A stretch of 64,000 bases of DNA, taken from Granulicella sapmiensis (lineage in GTDB: Bacteria > Acidobacteriota > Terriglobia > Terriglobales > Acidobacteriaceae). Below, one piece after another: positions 40,189-49,193 of this stretch. Under the pieces are notes generated by a model. It searched no databases. It was not told where the DNA came from and saw only the letters and a list, made by a program, of their open reading frames with translations. Where the stretch lies: the NCBI GenBank assembly GCA_026225395.1, contig JAMFSR010000026.1, forward strand, positions 310,001 to 374,000, written 5' to 3'. The position numbers were made by a program, and so were the translations under genes. The first letter of the stretch is position 1. Every line of letters begins with the position of its first letter.

Positions 40189-41310
40189 ATGGCATTTCGT
40201 TCCGGATTCATTTCGATCGTCGGGCGGCCGAATGCAGGCAAGTCGACGCTGCTCAACGCGCTGCTCGGACAAAAGCTCGCGATCGTCACCCACAAACCGC
40301 AGACCACACGCACGCGCATCCAGGGCGTGCTGGAGCTGCCCGTACGCAAGAAGACCAAGACCGATACAGGACGGCCTGCGGCACAGATCGTGTTGGTGGA
40401 TACGCCCGGTGTCCACAAACCCGAAACGCAACTTGATCGCCGCATGATGCAGGAAGTGCATGATGCTCTCGAGTCGCGCGATGTAGTGTGGTTCCTTGTG
40501 GACGTGACGCATCGCCTCCCGGAGGTTCGCAAGGCGCAGACCAGCGAAGAGTTCGCCGAAGCTCGTAAGGTGCGGACGCTGGGCCAGCACCGTAAGATTC
40601 TGTCCAAGCAGGAAGACGACTTCGCGCTGCAGCTGGTGAAGAAGCTTGATTGCCCGGTGATCCTTGTGCTGAACAAGATTGATGCGCTGCCGAAGAGCAC
40701 GTTGCTGCCGCTCATCGCGCACTGGACGTCGCTACACGAGTTCGCTGACGTAATTCCGATTTCAGCGAAGAAGCGTGAAGGGCTGGAGCTTCTGCTTGAT
40801 AAATCGACGGCGCTGCTACCGGAAGGCCAGCGGTTCTTCCCGAAGGATCAGTTGACGGACCAGCCGGAGCGGTTCCTCGTCGCCGAGTTGATTCGCGAAA
40901 AGATACTCCTGCTTACCGGCGAAGAAGTTCCCTATGCGGCGGCGGTGATTATCGAAAAGTACGAAGAGCCTGCCTCGCTGAAGAAGACGAAAGATGGCAA
41001 GCTGCCGGTGACGAAGATCGCGGCGGCGATCTATGTAGAGCGGACGGGGCAGAAGGCAATCCTGATCGGCAAGCAGGGCAGTATGCTCAAACAGATCGGC
41101 AGCACCGCGCGCAAGGAGATCGAATCGCTGCTGGGTACGCGGGTTTTCCTCGAACTGTTTGTGAAGGTGCAGGAAGAGTGGCGTGCTTCGCGTGGATTTG
41201 TCGAGGACCTGGACTGGCGCAGGCAGTTGGAGCAGATGGCTGAGATTCAGCATCGCAACAACAAGCTGGCGGAGAGCCGCAACAAGACCGCTGCCGAGGA
41301 CAAAGGGTGA
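40189..41310 (+). CDS. era: GTPase Era, with insertions
   Basis: A 373-residue GTPase for 30S assembly that binds the 16S rRNA 3' end. G-motifs: G1 GRPNAGKS (12-19), G3 DTPG (71-74), G4 NKID (162-165) and ISAKK (G5). The C-terminal KH domain has ILIGKQGSMLKQIGSTARKEIE. The protein is about 70 residues longer than Escherichia coli Era, with extra Lys-rich segments near residues 52-66 and about 110-148 and a C-terminal tail of about 25 residues. The ATG at 40189 starts the domain directly, so the extra length is internal. Confidence 0.95.
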   Translation: MAFRSGFISIVGRPNAGKSTLLNALLGQKLAIVTHKPQTTRTRIQGVLELPVRKKTKTDTGRPAAQIVLVDTPGVHKPETQLDRRMMQEVHDALESRDVVWFLVDVTHRLPEVRKAQTSEEFAEARKVRTLGQHRKILSKQEDDFALQLVKKLDCPVILVLNKIDALPKSTLLPLIAHWTSLHEFADVIPISAKKREGLELLLDKSTALLPEGQRFFPKDQLTDQPERFLVAELIREKILLLTGEEVPYAAAVIIEKYEEPASLKKTKDGKLPVTKIAAAIYVERTGQKAILIGKQGSMLKQIGSTARKEIESLLGTRVFLELFVKVQEEWRASRGFVEDLDWRRQLEQMAEIQHRNNKLAESRNKTAAEDKG

Positions 41311-41849
41311 TATCGCTTTTTGGCCGTAAAACGGGCATTCCGGAGTTGAGGACCCCGCGACTGCGGTTGGTTGCGATGACCCCGGCGATGCTCGAAGCGG
41401 ATGTGGCACGGGATGGAAGTCTGAGTGCGGCGCTCGGAGCCCAACTGACCGAAGAGTGGCCGCCGGCTGACTGGGAAACGCATGTGATTGAGATGATCTT
41501 TGTGCAGACGTCGCAGGTTCCGTCGTCCGTGGGCTGGCATCGCTATGCGCTGTTGGAGGAAGGCCGCGGCAAGAGAACGCTGGTGGGCTGCGTTGGTGGA
41601 TTTCCGAAGCCGGATGGCGTGGTGGAGATTGGCTACTCCACGCTGCCTGCGTTTCAGCGCAGGGGCTTAGGCAGTGAGGCCGCGCGGGCTCTGGTGGACT
41701 GGCTGCTGCAGCAGGAGGGTGTGCGCGCGGTGACGGCGCAGACCTTCAGGACGATGCCTGAGTCGATCAAGGTGATGGAGCGTTGCGGCATGGCCTTTGC
41801 AGGCGAGGGCGACGATCCCGGCACAGTGCGTTACACGCGCAACCGCTAA
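41307..41849 (+). CDS. GNAT-family N-acetyltransferase
   Basis: A 180-residue protein of the RimJ/RimL-like group: TPRLRLVAMTPAMLEADVARD at the N-terminus, then GYSTLPAFQRRGLGSEAARALVDWLL with the acetyl-CoA-binding loop RRGLGSEA, then AQTFRTMPESIKVMERCGM. Such enzymes acetylate the N-terminus of ribosomal proteins or small amines. It starts at a GTG that overlaps the era stop codon (GTGA), so it is the last gene of the phoH cluster. Confidence 0.88.
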   Translation: MISLFGRKTGIPELRTPRLRLVAMTPAMLEADVARDGSLSAALGAQLTEEWPPADWETHVIEMIFVQTSQVPSSVGWHRYALLEEGRGKRTLVGCVGGFPKPDGVVEIGYSTLPAFQRRGLGSEAARALVDWLLQQEGVRAVTAQTFRTMPESIKVMERCGMAFAGEGDDPGTVRYTRNR

Positions 41850-41853
41850 GCAA

Positions 41854-43257
41854 TCACTCTCCGATGGAAACGCCGAGCGCCTTCATCTTGCGATAAAGAT
41901 GCGAGCGCTCCAGGCCAAGAGCTTCGGCGGCGCGCGTGACGTTGCCGTGTGAGCGGTCGAGCTCCTTCAGAATGTAGTCGCGCTCGTAGGCTTCGCGCGC
42001 CTGGAGCAGCGTGGAGAACTCTTCGCGGCTGCCGTTGTTGGAGCGGCCTTCGGTGCGCTGAACGAGCATTGGCAGGTTCTTGGCTTCGATGCGCTGGGCC
42101 TTGGGGTTCAGAATGAGAACGCGTTCGATAACATTGCGCAGTTCGCGGACGTTTCCTGGCCAGTGATACTGCTTGAGCTGAACCAGGGCGGCGTCGGAGA
42201 TTTCGACACGTGGCCGGCCGTACTGCTGGCCGAACTCCTGCAGAAACTCGCGCGCGAGGATGGGAATGTCTTCCTTGCGATCGCGCAGCGGAGGAACGAA
42301 GAAGGGAATCACGTTCAGGCGATAGAAGAGGTCTTCGCGGAAGTTTCCGCGTGCGATCTCTTCTTCAAGGTCCTTGTTGGTGGCGGCTATCACGCGTGCG
42401 TCGACGTGTACCGGCGTGGATGCACCAACGGGATAGAAACGCTGTTCGTCGAGCGCTCGTAGAACCTTGGCCTGCGTCTTCAAGCTCATGTCGCCGACTT
42501 CGTCGAGAAACAGCGTTCCACCGTCGGCGCGTTCGAAGGTGCCGCGCTTTTCCATGGGTTGGTTGGGTCCACCGGGACCGGCGCCGTGACGATAGCCGAA
42601 GAGCTCAGTCTCGATAAAGTCTTCCGGGATGGCCGCGCAGTTGAGTTCGACGAAGACGCGGTCACGACGCAGCGATTCCGCGTGCATGGCGCGTGCGACC
42701 AGCTCCTTACCGGCGCCTGACTCGCCGAAGATGAGCACGCGGCCGTTGGTGGGGGCCATCAGCTTGATCTGCTGGCGCAGCGCCTTCATGGGCACAGATT
42801 GGCCTGTAACGGCGCTTTTGACGGCGAGCTGTCGGGCAAATTCGTGGTTGTCTTCGCGAAGCTGGTAGGCCTTGATGGCGTTGCGCAGGACCAGCAAGGT
42901 GCGGTCGAGCGAAAGCGGCTTTTCGAGGAAGTCGTATGCGCCGAGCTTGGTGGCGCGCACCGCCGCTTCGATCGTTCCGTGGCCGGAGATCATGATGACC
43001 TCCGGAGTGCCGGCGCGTGGAGCTTCTGCGCGACCGCCGGGTTTGGCGTCGCCACGAATCTGGGCGAGTACGTCGAGGCCGTCGCCGTCGGGCAGCCAGA
43101 TATCGAGTAGCACGGCCTGGTAGTCGGCATCGCGCACGAGCTCGAGCGCTTCCTTAGCGGTGCCGGCTGTGGTGATCACGTAGTCCTCTTCGCGCAGGAT
43201 GGCTTCGAGGGAGGTTCGGATGTCGGCTTCGTCGTCGACGATGAGGATGTGGTTCAA
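41854..43257 (-). CDS. NtrX-like response regulator lacking the GAFTGA motif
   Basis: A 467-residue regulator with a receiver domain (about 1-120; phospho-acceptor Asp52 in LLDIWLPDGDG), an AAA+ domain with Walker A GESGAGKE (178-185), Walker B GGTLFLDEVGD (246-256) and the R-finger region, and a C-terminal FIS-type helix-turn-helix ending LERSHLYRKMKALGVSIGE. Where sigma-54 activators have GAFTGA, this protein reads GAGPGG (225-230) followed by PNQPMEKRG. The usual sigma-54 contact is therefore missing. The receiver has about ten extra residues after QIRG. It overlaps the histidine kinase gene by 4 bp. Confidence 0.9.
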   Translation of the reverse strand: MNHILIVDDEADIRTSLEAILREEDYVITTAGTAKEALELVRDADYQAVLLDIWLPDGDGLDVLAQIRGDAKPGGRAEAPRAGTPEVIMISGHGTIEAAVRATKLGAYDFLEKPLSLDRTLLVLRNAIKAYQLREDNHEFARQLAVKSAVTGQSVPMKALRQQIKLMAPTNGRVLIFGESGAGKELVARAMHAESLRRDRVFVELNCAAIPEDFIETELFGYRHGAGPGGPNQPMEKRGTFERADGGTLFLDEVGDMSLKTQAKVLRALDEQRFYPVGASTPVHVDARVIAATNKDLEEEIARGNFREDLFYRLNVIPFFVPPLRDRKEDIPILAREFLQEFGQQYGRPRVEISDAALVQLKQYHWPGNVRELRNVIERVLILNPKAQRIEAKNLPMLVQRTEGRSNNGSREEFSTLLQAREAYERDYILKELDRSHGNVTRAAEALGLERSHLYRKMKALGVSIGE

Positions 43258-45629
43258 GCAGTGGCTCCTTCAACGGGGACCGTAGCGACGGCTCCCTCGC
43301 TGGGATCGCCATCAGGGTTGGATGCGGGGCGAAGCTCGATGATGAAGCGCGCGCCGGCCGGGACGTTCTTTTCCGCGCGGATGGTGCCTTGATGCTCCTG
43401 AACGATCTTCGCGGCGATGGAAAGACCGAGGCCAGTGCCGCGCTGCTTGGTGGAGAAGTAGGGAAGGAAGAGGCGCTCGCGCATGTCGTCGGTGAGGCCG
43501 GGGCCGGTGTCGGCGACGGCGAGCTCCACGAGGCCCGAGGAGAGCAGCCGCGTGGAGATGTGCAGCTCGCGAAGGAGGCTGTCCTGCATGGCTTCGGCGG
43601 CGTTGTCGATCAGGTTGGAAAGCGCCCGCTTGAGAGCTTCGGGGTCGGCGAGGACCAGCGGAAGGAAGCGTTCGAGGTCGCGGCGGACGCGGATGTTTCC
43701 AAGGCGCCCGGCGAAGAGTGCGAGGGAGGTATCGACGATGGCATTGAGATCGGAAGGCTGCGGGCGCGCGCTGGGAAACTCAGCCAGGGCAGAGAACTGA
43801 TCGACGAGCGAGCGCATGGTTTCGACCGAAGCCGTGATGACCTCGGACGAGCGTTGAATGACCTCCGGCGAACGCGAGTCGATGTCGTGCTCGGCAAGCA
43901 CTGGGGCCAGGCGCGTGATGTGACGATGGATCAACTCGGCGTTCAGCGAGATCGGCGTGAGCGGGTTTTTGATCTCGTGCGCGACTCGGCGGGCGACTTC
44001 TTTCCAGGCGCTTTGCTTCTGCGCGTGCAGCAACTGCGTCACGTCTTCCAGCACCAGCACGTAGCCGAGATGCTCTCGGTTAGCGGTCGAGCCGGTTTCG
44101 AGCAGGGCTACAGTGGCTGAGAGTTGCAGCACACCGGTCGCCGATGGCACCTGGAGCTCGGCGGATGCGGAACCCATGCGATGCGCGCGGCGCAGCAGGC
44201 GGTCGAGCGACTCGACGATCTCGGCAGGGAAGATACCATCCAGCGCCGCGCCGATGAAGTGCTTTTGCCCGCCGGGGTCGAGCATCTCCGAGAACGCACG
44301 GTTGGCAAGCACGATGTGACGATCCGCGGACAGTGTGACGACGCCGTTGGGGATGGTTTCGATCAGGGTCTCGAGCTCAGTTCTACGGGCGAGCAGAGCA
44401 GCGTTTAGCTGCGAAAGCTGTGAGGTCGATTGCTCGGCGGCGGCGCGTGCGGACTCGAGGTCGGCAGCCATGGCGTTGAAGCTTTCAACCAGTTCGCCTA
44501 ACTCCTCGGTGGCCGATGTTCCAACGCGATGGGCGTAGTCGCCCGCGGCGATGGCTTCCATGGCGTCTGCGAGAGACTCAACGGGCCGCGTCACCTGTTT
44601 GCTGAGGTTCAGCGCGAGCCAGCAACAGGCGAACAGTGCCAGGCTGGTGGTGAGCAGCAGCATGCCCATGTAGAGGCTGCGAACCTCGCGGCGCTCGCGC
44701 AGCAGCACCAGGTAGGCGTCTCCGGCTGCGCGCAGGCGCACGGTTGTGGCCGCGATACCAGGTGGAATCGGCAGGGCCACCAGCACGATGCCCCCTTGCT
44801 TAAGGCCCGCTGTGGCGAGCGTATAGTCGGTCCCGCTGATGCTGTAGATCGGCTCATCGCTGCGCTGGGCCGCGCTGAGGATGGCCTGCTCGCCGGTTCC
44901 TGTCACTGGCGTTTCTTCAAGAGCGGGATGCTGATTCGGACCGTCGTAAGAGTCAGGCTCGTCTGGTTGCAGGGCCTTCAGCTTGACGAGGCCGGCGCCC
45001 AGCGAGGGGACATGAAAGGAGGCCACGGGCTGGCCGTCGCGGAAGACGATTGCGAAGCCGCCCTGCAGGCTCAGCTCATGCCTCTGGAGCTCACTATGGA
45101 TCGCCGTCGCGACGACGGGCGAAGCAAGCTCCTTCGGACCCATGTTCAGGTTCGCAAGCTCCGCGGCGATGGAGTCGGCTTCGGAACGCGAGTTGAGCGC
45201 GGCGTAGTGGAACAGCTCCACGGCCATGCGGTTTGCGTTGTCGAGCATCTGCGAAACCGGCTGCGAGAACCAGCGGTCGACCGCACGGTTCATCAGCAGA
45301 TAGCTGAACGCGAACATGAAGACCAGCGGAACGAGCGAGACGAGAACAGCGCCCCACAGCATGCGCGTACGCAGGCGTGTACCCAGTACGCGGCTGCGCT
45401 GGTCGGCGTAGAGCTTCAGTACGTTGCGCACCAGAAGAACCAGAACGCAGACGAAGAGCAGGAACGCAAGGGTCGAAAGCGCGATGAACACCAGCGTCTG
45501 CACGGGAGACGCTGGGTTCAGGAAGTTGAGGTTGAAGGCATTGAGAGTCGCGAGCGCGAGGAACAGGAGCACAAGGCACACGCCGAGACCGATGATGAGC
45601 GTCCTGCGCCGTGTTGCCTTGGTTCCCAT
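43254..45629 (-). CDS. NtrY-like membrane sensor histidine kinase
   Basis: A 791-residue kinase: two N-terminal membrane helices near 10-75, a third near 95-115 followed by a large extracytoplasmic region, a further helix near 320-340, then a HAMP domain (SLADAMEAIAAGDYAHRVG), a PAS domain (LETLIETIPNGVVTLSADRHIVLANRAF), the HisKA box VARRVAHEIKNPLTPISLNAEL, and the HATPase with LSNLIDNAAEAM, DTGPGLTDDM and GTGLGLSIAAKIV. The PLTPI H-box and layout match the NtrY/nitrogen sensor group. It is followed by its partner regulator. The ligand is unknown; no nitrogen metabolism gene is adjacent apart from alanine dehydrogenase. Confidence 0.9.
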   Translation of the reverse strand: MGTKATRRRTLIIGLGVCLVLLFLALATLNAFNLNFLNPASPVQTLVFIALSTLAFLLFVCVLVLLVRNVLKLYADQRSRVLGTRLRTRMLWGAVLVSLVPLVFMFAFSYLLMNRAVDRWFSQPVSQMLDNANRMAVELFHYAALNSRSEADSIAAELANLNMGPKELASPVVATAIHSELQRHELSLQGGFAIVFRDGQPVASFHVPSLGAGLVKLKALQPDEPDSYDGPNQHPALEETPVTGTGEQAILSAAQRSDEPIYSISGTDYTLATAGLKQGGIVLVALPIPPGIAATTVRLRAAGDAYLVLLRERREVRSLYMGMLLLTTSLALFACCWLALNLSKQVTRPVESLADAMEAIAAGDYAHRVGTSATEELGELVESFNAMAADLESARAAAEQSTSQLSQLNAALLARRTELETLIETIPNGVVTLSADRHIVLANRAFSEMLDPGGQKHFIGAALDGIFPAEIVESLDRLLRRAHRMGSASAELQVPSATGVLQLSATVALLETGSTANREHLGYVLVLEDVTQLLHAQKQSAWKEVARRVAHEIKNPLTPISLNAELIHRHITRLAPVLAEHDIDSRSPEVIQRSSEVITASVETMRSLVDQFSALAEFPSARPQPSDLNAIVDTSLALFAGRLGNIRVRRDLERFLPLVLADPEALKRALSNLIDNAAEAMQDSLLRELHISTRLLSSGLVELAVADTGPGLTDDMRERLFLPYFSTKQRGTGLGLSIAAKIVQEHQGTIRAEKNVPAGARFIIELRPASNPDGDPSEGAVATVPVEGATA

Positions 45630-45658
45630 GCGAGAAAGTTTACTCGTTCCCCGGCTGC

Positions 45659-46777
45659 TTAGGTTGTGAGCAGGCTGGCGATGGGCGTGAATTCGCGACC
45701 CTGGTTGTCGGCCACAGCCTTGTAGGTCAGGTGGCCGTCAAAGGTGTTTACGCCTTCCGCGATACCCGGATCAGCCTTGATGGCTGCCGCAGCGCCGAAC
45801 TTTGCCAGCTTCATCACGTAGGGGAAGGTCGCGTTGGTCAGCGCCAGTGTGCTGGTGTTTGGCACGGCCGCGGGCATGTTGGTCACGCAGTAGTGGACCA
45901 CGCCGTCGACCTCGTAACTTGGGTCGGAGTGGGTGGTGGGGCGGGCGGTTTCAATGCAGCCGCCCTGATCGATGGCGACGTCGACGATAACCGCGCCCTT
46001 CTTCATCTTTGCGACCATGGCCTTGGTTACGATCTTGGGAGCAGCCGCACCGGGGATCAAGACACCGCCGATGACGAGGTCGGCCTCGCACACGGCGCGC
46101 TCGACGTTGTAGGCATTTGAAGCCAGCGTGTACAGGCGGCCGTTGAAGATGTCGTCCAGCTCGCGCAGGCGGTTCAGGTTGAGATCAACCAGGGTGACCT
46201 TAGCGCCCAGGCCGAGGGCCATCTTCGCGGCGTTGGTACCCACGATGCCGCCGCCGATGATGCAGACGTTTCCCGGAGGCACACCCGGTACGCCGCCCAG
46301 CAGCACGCCACGGCCGCCGTGCTCCTTTTCGAGGTACGCCGCGCCCACTTGCACCGAAAGCCGACCGGCGACTTCGGACATCGGCGTGAGCAGGGGAAGT
46401 GTGCCCGCGCGGTCTTTGACGGTCTCGTACGCGATTCCCGTGACTTTCTTGTCGAGCAGCGCCTGGGTGAGCTTTTGGAGCGGGGCCAGATGCAGATAGG
46501 TGAACAGGACAAGGCCTTCGCGGAAGTGGAAGTACTCCTGTTCGACCGGCTCCTTGACCTTGACGACCATGTCAGCCAGTCGCCAGACGTCAGAAGCTGC
46601 GCCGACGATTTCGGCGCCTACGGCCTGGTATTCGTCGTCCGGGAAGGAGGAGAGATGGCCGGCATTGTGCTCGACGAGCACCTTGTGACCAGCGTCGACT
46701 AACGCCTTTACTCCCGCAGGCGTTACACCAACGCGACTCTCGTGATCTTTTACTTCCTTGGGGACACCGATAACCAT
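45659..46777 (-). CDS. ald: Alanine dehydrogenase
   Basis: A 372-residue NAD-dependent enzyme interconverting L-alanine and pyruvate plus ammonia. The opening [23 protein letters not shown] is the typical substrate-binding region, and the nucleotide-binding fold has [27 protein letters not shown]. The remaining pattern, [27 protein letters not shown], is diagnostic. Upstream is AGAGGTG as ribosome binding site. It lies 29 bp upstream of the NtrY-like kinase gene, and its promoter region is divergent from mreB, with a 183-bp gap. Confidence 0.96.
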   Translation of the reverse strand: MVIGVPKEVKDHESRVGVTPAGVKALVDAGHKVLVEHNAGHLSSFPDDEYQAVGAEIVGAASDVWRLADMVVKVKEPVEQEYFHFREGLVLFTYLHLAPLQKLTQALLDKKVTGIAYETVKDRAGTLPLLTPMSEVAGRLSVQVGAAYLEKEHGGRGVLLGGVPGVPPGNVCIIGGGIVGTNAAKMALGLGAKVTLVDLNLNRLRELDDIFNGRLYTLASNAYNVERAVCEADLVIGGVLIPGAAAPKIVTKAMVAKMKKGAVIVDVAIDQGGCIETARPTTHSDPSYEVDGVVHYCVTNMPAAVPNTSTLALTNATFPYVMKLAKFGAAAAIKADPGIAEGVNTFDGHLTYKAVADNQGREFTPIASLLTT

Positions 46778-46960
46778 GCAAACACCTCTTTCAAAAAAAT
46801 CTCTACTTGAAGATTACGATGTTGGGGATGTGGTTGCATAATGGCCTCTTGCAAGGCATCTTGTAGATCTTGTTCTGGCCGTACAATAGCAATTGGATAA
46901 TCTCTCCCGAATTTGCGGGAAAATCAAAACTATTACTGCTTAGGAAACCGAATCGGCCTC

Positions 46961-48025
46961 ATGTCCTCCAACAACTTCCAGATGCGTACCTCGCGCGTGA
47001 GCAACATGCGCTCTATTTTTTCGCTGTTTTCAAGCGATCTGGCGATCGACCTTGGAACCGCGAACACGCTTGTCTTTGCGGCCGGCAAGGGCATCATTGT
47101 GAACGAGCCGTCGATTATCGCCGTCAATCGCGTGACCGGCGAGGTGGAAGCCGTAGGCAAAGAGGCCAAGGAGATGCTCGGGCGTACACCGGGCAACATC
47201 ATCGCCATCAAGCCGATGAAGGATGGCGTGATCGCCGACTTCAAGCAGACCGAAAAGATGCTGAATTACTTCATCCAGAAGGCTCATAACCGGAAGATGA
47301 TGGTGCATCCGCGTATCGTAATCGGCGTTCCGAGCGAAATTACTCAGGTGGAGAAGCGCGCAGTTATGGATTCTGCCTACCGCGCCAAGGCTTCGGAAGT
47401 GCATCTGGTGGAGCAGGCGATGGTAGCCGCCATCGGCGCCGGTTTGCCGATTACTGAGCCCGGCGGCAACATGGTTGTCGATATCGGCGGTGGAACGACC
47501 GATATTGCGGTGATTTCTCTCGCAGGCATTGTCTATTCGCGCTCGGTTCGCATGGCCGGCAACCAGATGGACGAAGCCGTGATGACCTACCTGAAGCGGA
47601 AGTACAACCTGCTGGTAGGCGAGCGCACGGCAGAACAGATCAAGATTGAGCTTGGCTCGGCATTCCCGCTGGACAAGCCGCTGACCATGGAGATCAAGGG
47701 CCGAAACCTGATTGAGGGCGTGCCGAAGACCATCACCATTGAGGATTCGGAGATCCGCGAGGCGCTCGGCGAGTGCATCGCGACGATCATGAACGCGATT
47801 CGCGTGGCCCTGGAGCGGACTCCACCGGAGCTTTCGGCCGATATTTCGGACCGTGGCATCGTGCTCACGGGCGGCGGAGCGTTGATTAAGAACCTCGACC
47901 GGCGCATTCGGGAAGAAACCGGCCTGCCGGTTTCGATCGCGGACGATCCGCTAGCCAGCGTGGTACTCGGAACGGGCAAAATGCTGTCTGACTTCCGCCT
48001 GCTGCGGAAGATTTCGATCGACTAA
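46961..48025 (+). CDS. mreB: Rod-shape determining protein MreB
   Basis: A 354-residue bacterial actin that organises cell-wall elongation. ATP-binding motifs of the actin fold: SDLAIDLGTANTLVF (phosphate 1), VVDIGGGTTDIAVISL (phosphate 2) and IVLTGGGALIKNLD (adenosine). The length equals that of other MreB proteins if the start is at 46961; an in-frame TTG at 46913 and an ATG at 47006 are alternatives. A TACAAT -10 lies at 46882. No mreC, mreD or pbp2 follows: the next gene downstream is an unrelated leftward gene. Confidence 0.95.
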   Translation: MSSNNFQMRTSRVSNMRSIFSLFSSDLAIDLGTANTLVFAAGKGIIVNEPSIIAVNRVTGEVEAVGKEAKEMLGRTPGNIIAIKPMKDGVIADFKQTEKMLNYFIQKAHNRKMMVHPRIVIGVPSEITQVEKRAVMDSAYRAKASEVHLVEQAMVAAIGAGLPITEPGGNMVVDIGGGTTDIAVISLAGIVYSRSVRMAGNQMDEAVMTYLKRKYNLLVGERTAEQIKIELGSAFPLDKPLTMEIKGRNLIEGVPKTITIEDSEIREALGECIATIMNAIRVALERTPPELSADISDRGIVLTGGGALIKNLDRRIREETGLPVSIADDPLASVVLGTGKMLSDFRLLRKISID

Positions 48026-48086
48026 TTCAGCGAAGTTCAAAAAACCTAGAAAAGGCTGCCTGCTCGGCTTCTTCGGCGGTGTGGTT

Positions 48087-49106
48087 TCACCCTTCCTTGT
48101 TGGAGGCGTAAATTAGGTTGGCTTTCTTAAGCTCATCTTGAAAGTCGTCGAGAACATCTCTTGTGGCTTTTTCATACTCAACTGCACGGACATTCAGTTT
48201 GAATATCCCCACGGCTACGGTGCATGCGAAAGCCTCCATCGCAGTGATGTAAAGAATATGAGACAGATGAAGTTCTTTCCACATCGGGCGATCTCGAAAC
48301 GGCGATGAAAAGAGCATGTGAATGGGCGAGAATATAGAGCCGATGTCACAGATGACCGTAAACACTACAGCAATAAAGGGCATGTAGAAGAGGATGCGGG
48401 CAACGCGGCGGATAAATCCGATGGTATATTTCCCGCTATCTTTTGAGGGATCCAGACTCGCTATTGGATTATCGTCTGTCTTGTTAAGATTGAAGACCAT
48501 GTAGGAAGCGATGGATGCGTAGACGGTGTAACTCATATCGTTTATTTCACTGCTGACATCCCTCAGCAGCTGACCGATCTCGCGATTTTCTCTCCGCGAA
48601 GTCAGCAAATAGTAGTAGACGAAAACATAAAGCGCGATCGAGTTCAGGATGGCGAAATCGCTCACCGCGATCCTTATTCCGAGCAGATTGATCGAGATGG
48701 ATTGGCTTTCAACCCACGCCTTAAGCTGATCTTGTACGAGAGCAGCTCTCGTTTGAGCGAGTCCGGGCGATGAACATTCTGTCTCAAGCTCTTTTTCGTC
48801 GGCTCTCTCTTTCTCAAGCCACTTCGAAAAGTCTGGTTGCTTTGCGAACCGAGAGGCTATTTCGTTGCAGGCGGCGTCAGATTGCGATTTGGACTCTGCC
48901 GTCCCTTGATATCCGGGCATCGGTCCAAATCCGAATCCCCGGTCCCATGAGATATGCGTGTTCCATAGGCATGCGAAGCTTGCAGTTGCTGCGAGAATGC
49001 AAAGGAAGAAAGCAAATCTAGCTCGCTTGATTGCTTCTTGAACCGCAGCAATGCGGATAGGAAGATGCTCTTGTGAGCACCTTAAAGGTGTCTGCGCAAC
49101 GGTCAT
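48087..49106 (-). CDS. Four-helix membrane protein of unknown family, AT-richer than neighbours
   Basis: A 339-residue protein with membrane helices at about 30-48, 145-166, 237-260 and 287-307. The segment between the first two (about 50-140) is probably outside the membrane and has two or three cysteines; the C-terminal 25 residues are charged and helical. No conserved motif or family was recognised. Base composition is visibly lower in G and C than the flanking genes, with more A/T-ending codons, which suggests acquisition by transfer. It is isolated: mreB ends 61 bp away on the other side, and kduD ends 87 bp upstream. Confidence 0.7.
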   Translation of the reverse strand: MTVAQTPLRCSQEHLPIRIAAVQEAIKRARFAFFLCILAATASFACLWNTHISWDRGFGFGPMPGYQGTAESKSQSDAACNEIASRFAKQPDFSKWLEKERADEKELETECSSPGLAQTRAALVQDQLKAWVESQSISINLLGIRIAVSDFAILNSIALYVFVYYYLLTSRRENREIGQLLRDVSSEINDMSYTVYASIASYMVFNLNKTDDNPIASLDPSKDSGKYTIGFIRRVARILFYMPFIAVVFTVICDIGSIFSPIHMLFSSPFRDRPMWKELHLSHILYITAMEAFACTVAVGIFKLNVRAVEYEKATRDVLDDFQDELKKANLIYASNKEG

Positions 49107-49193
49107 CGCTGGTCGCCTGCGTTACATAGTTTTTGGGGGGCCTATGCGAACGATAATATATCGAAGCCGCCATTTTCAACTCAAAAAGGAAAA

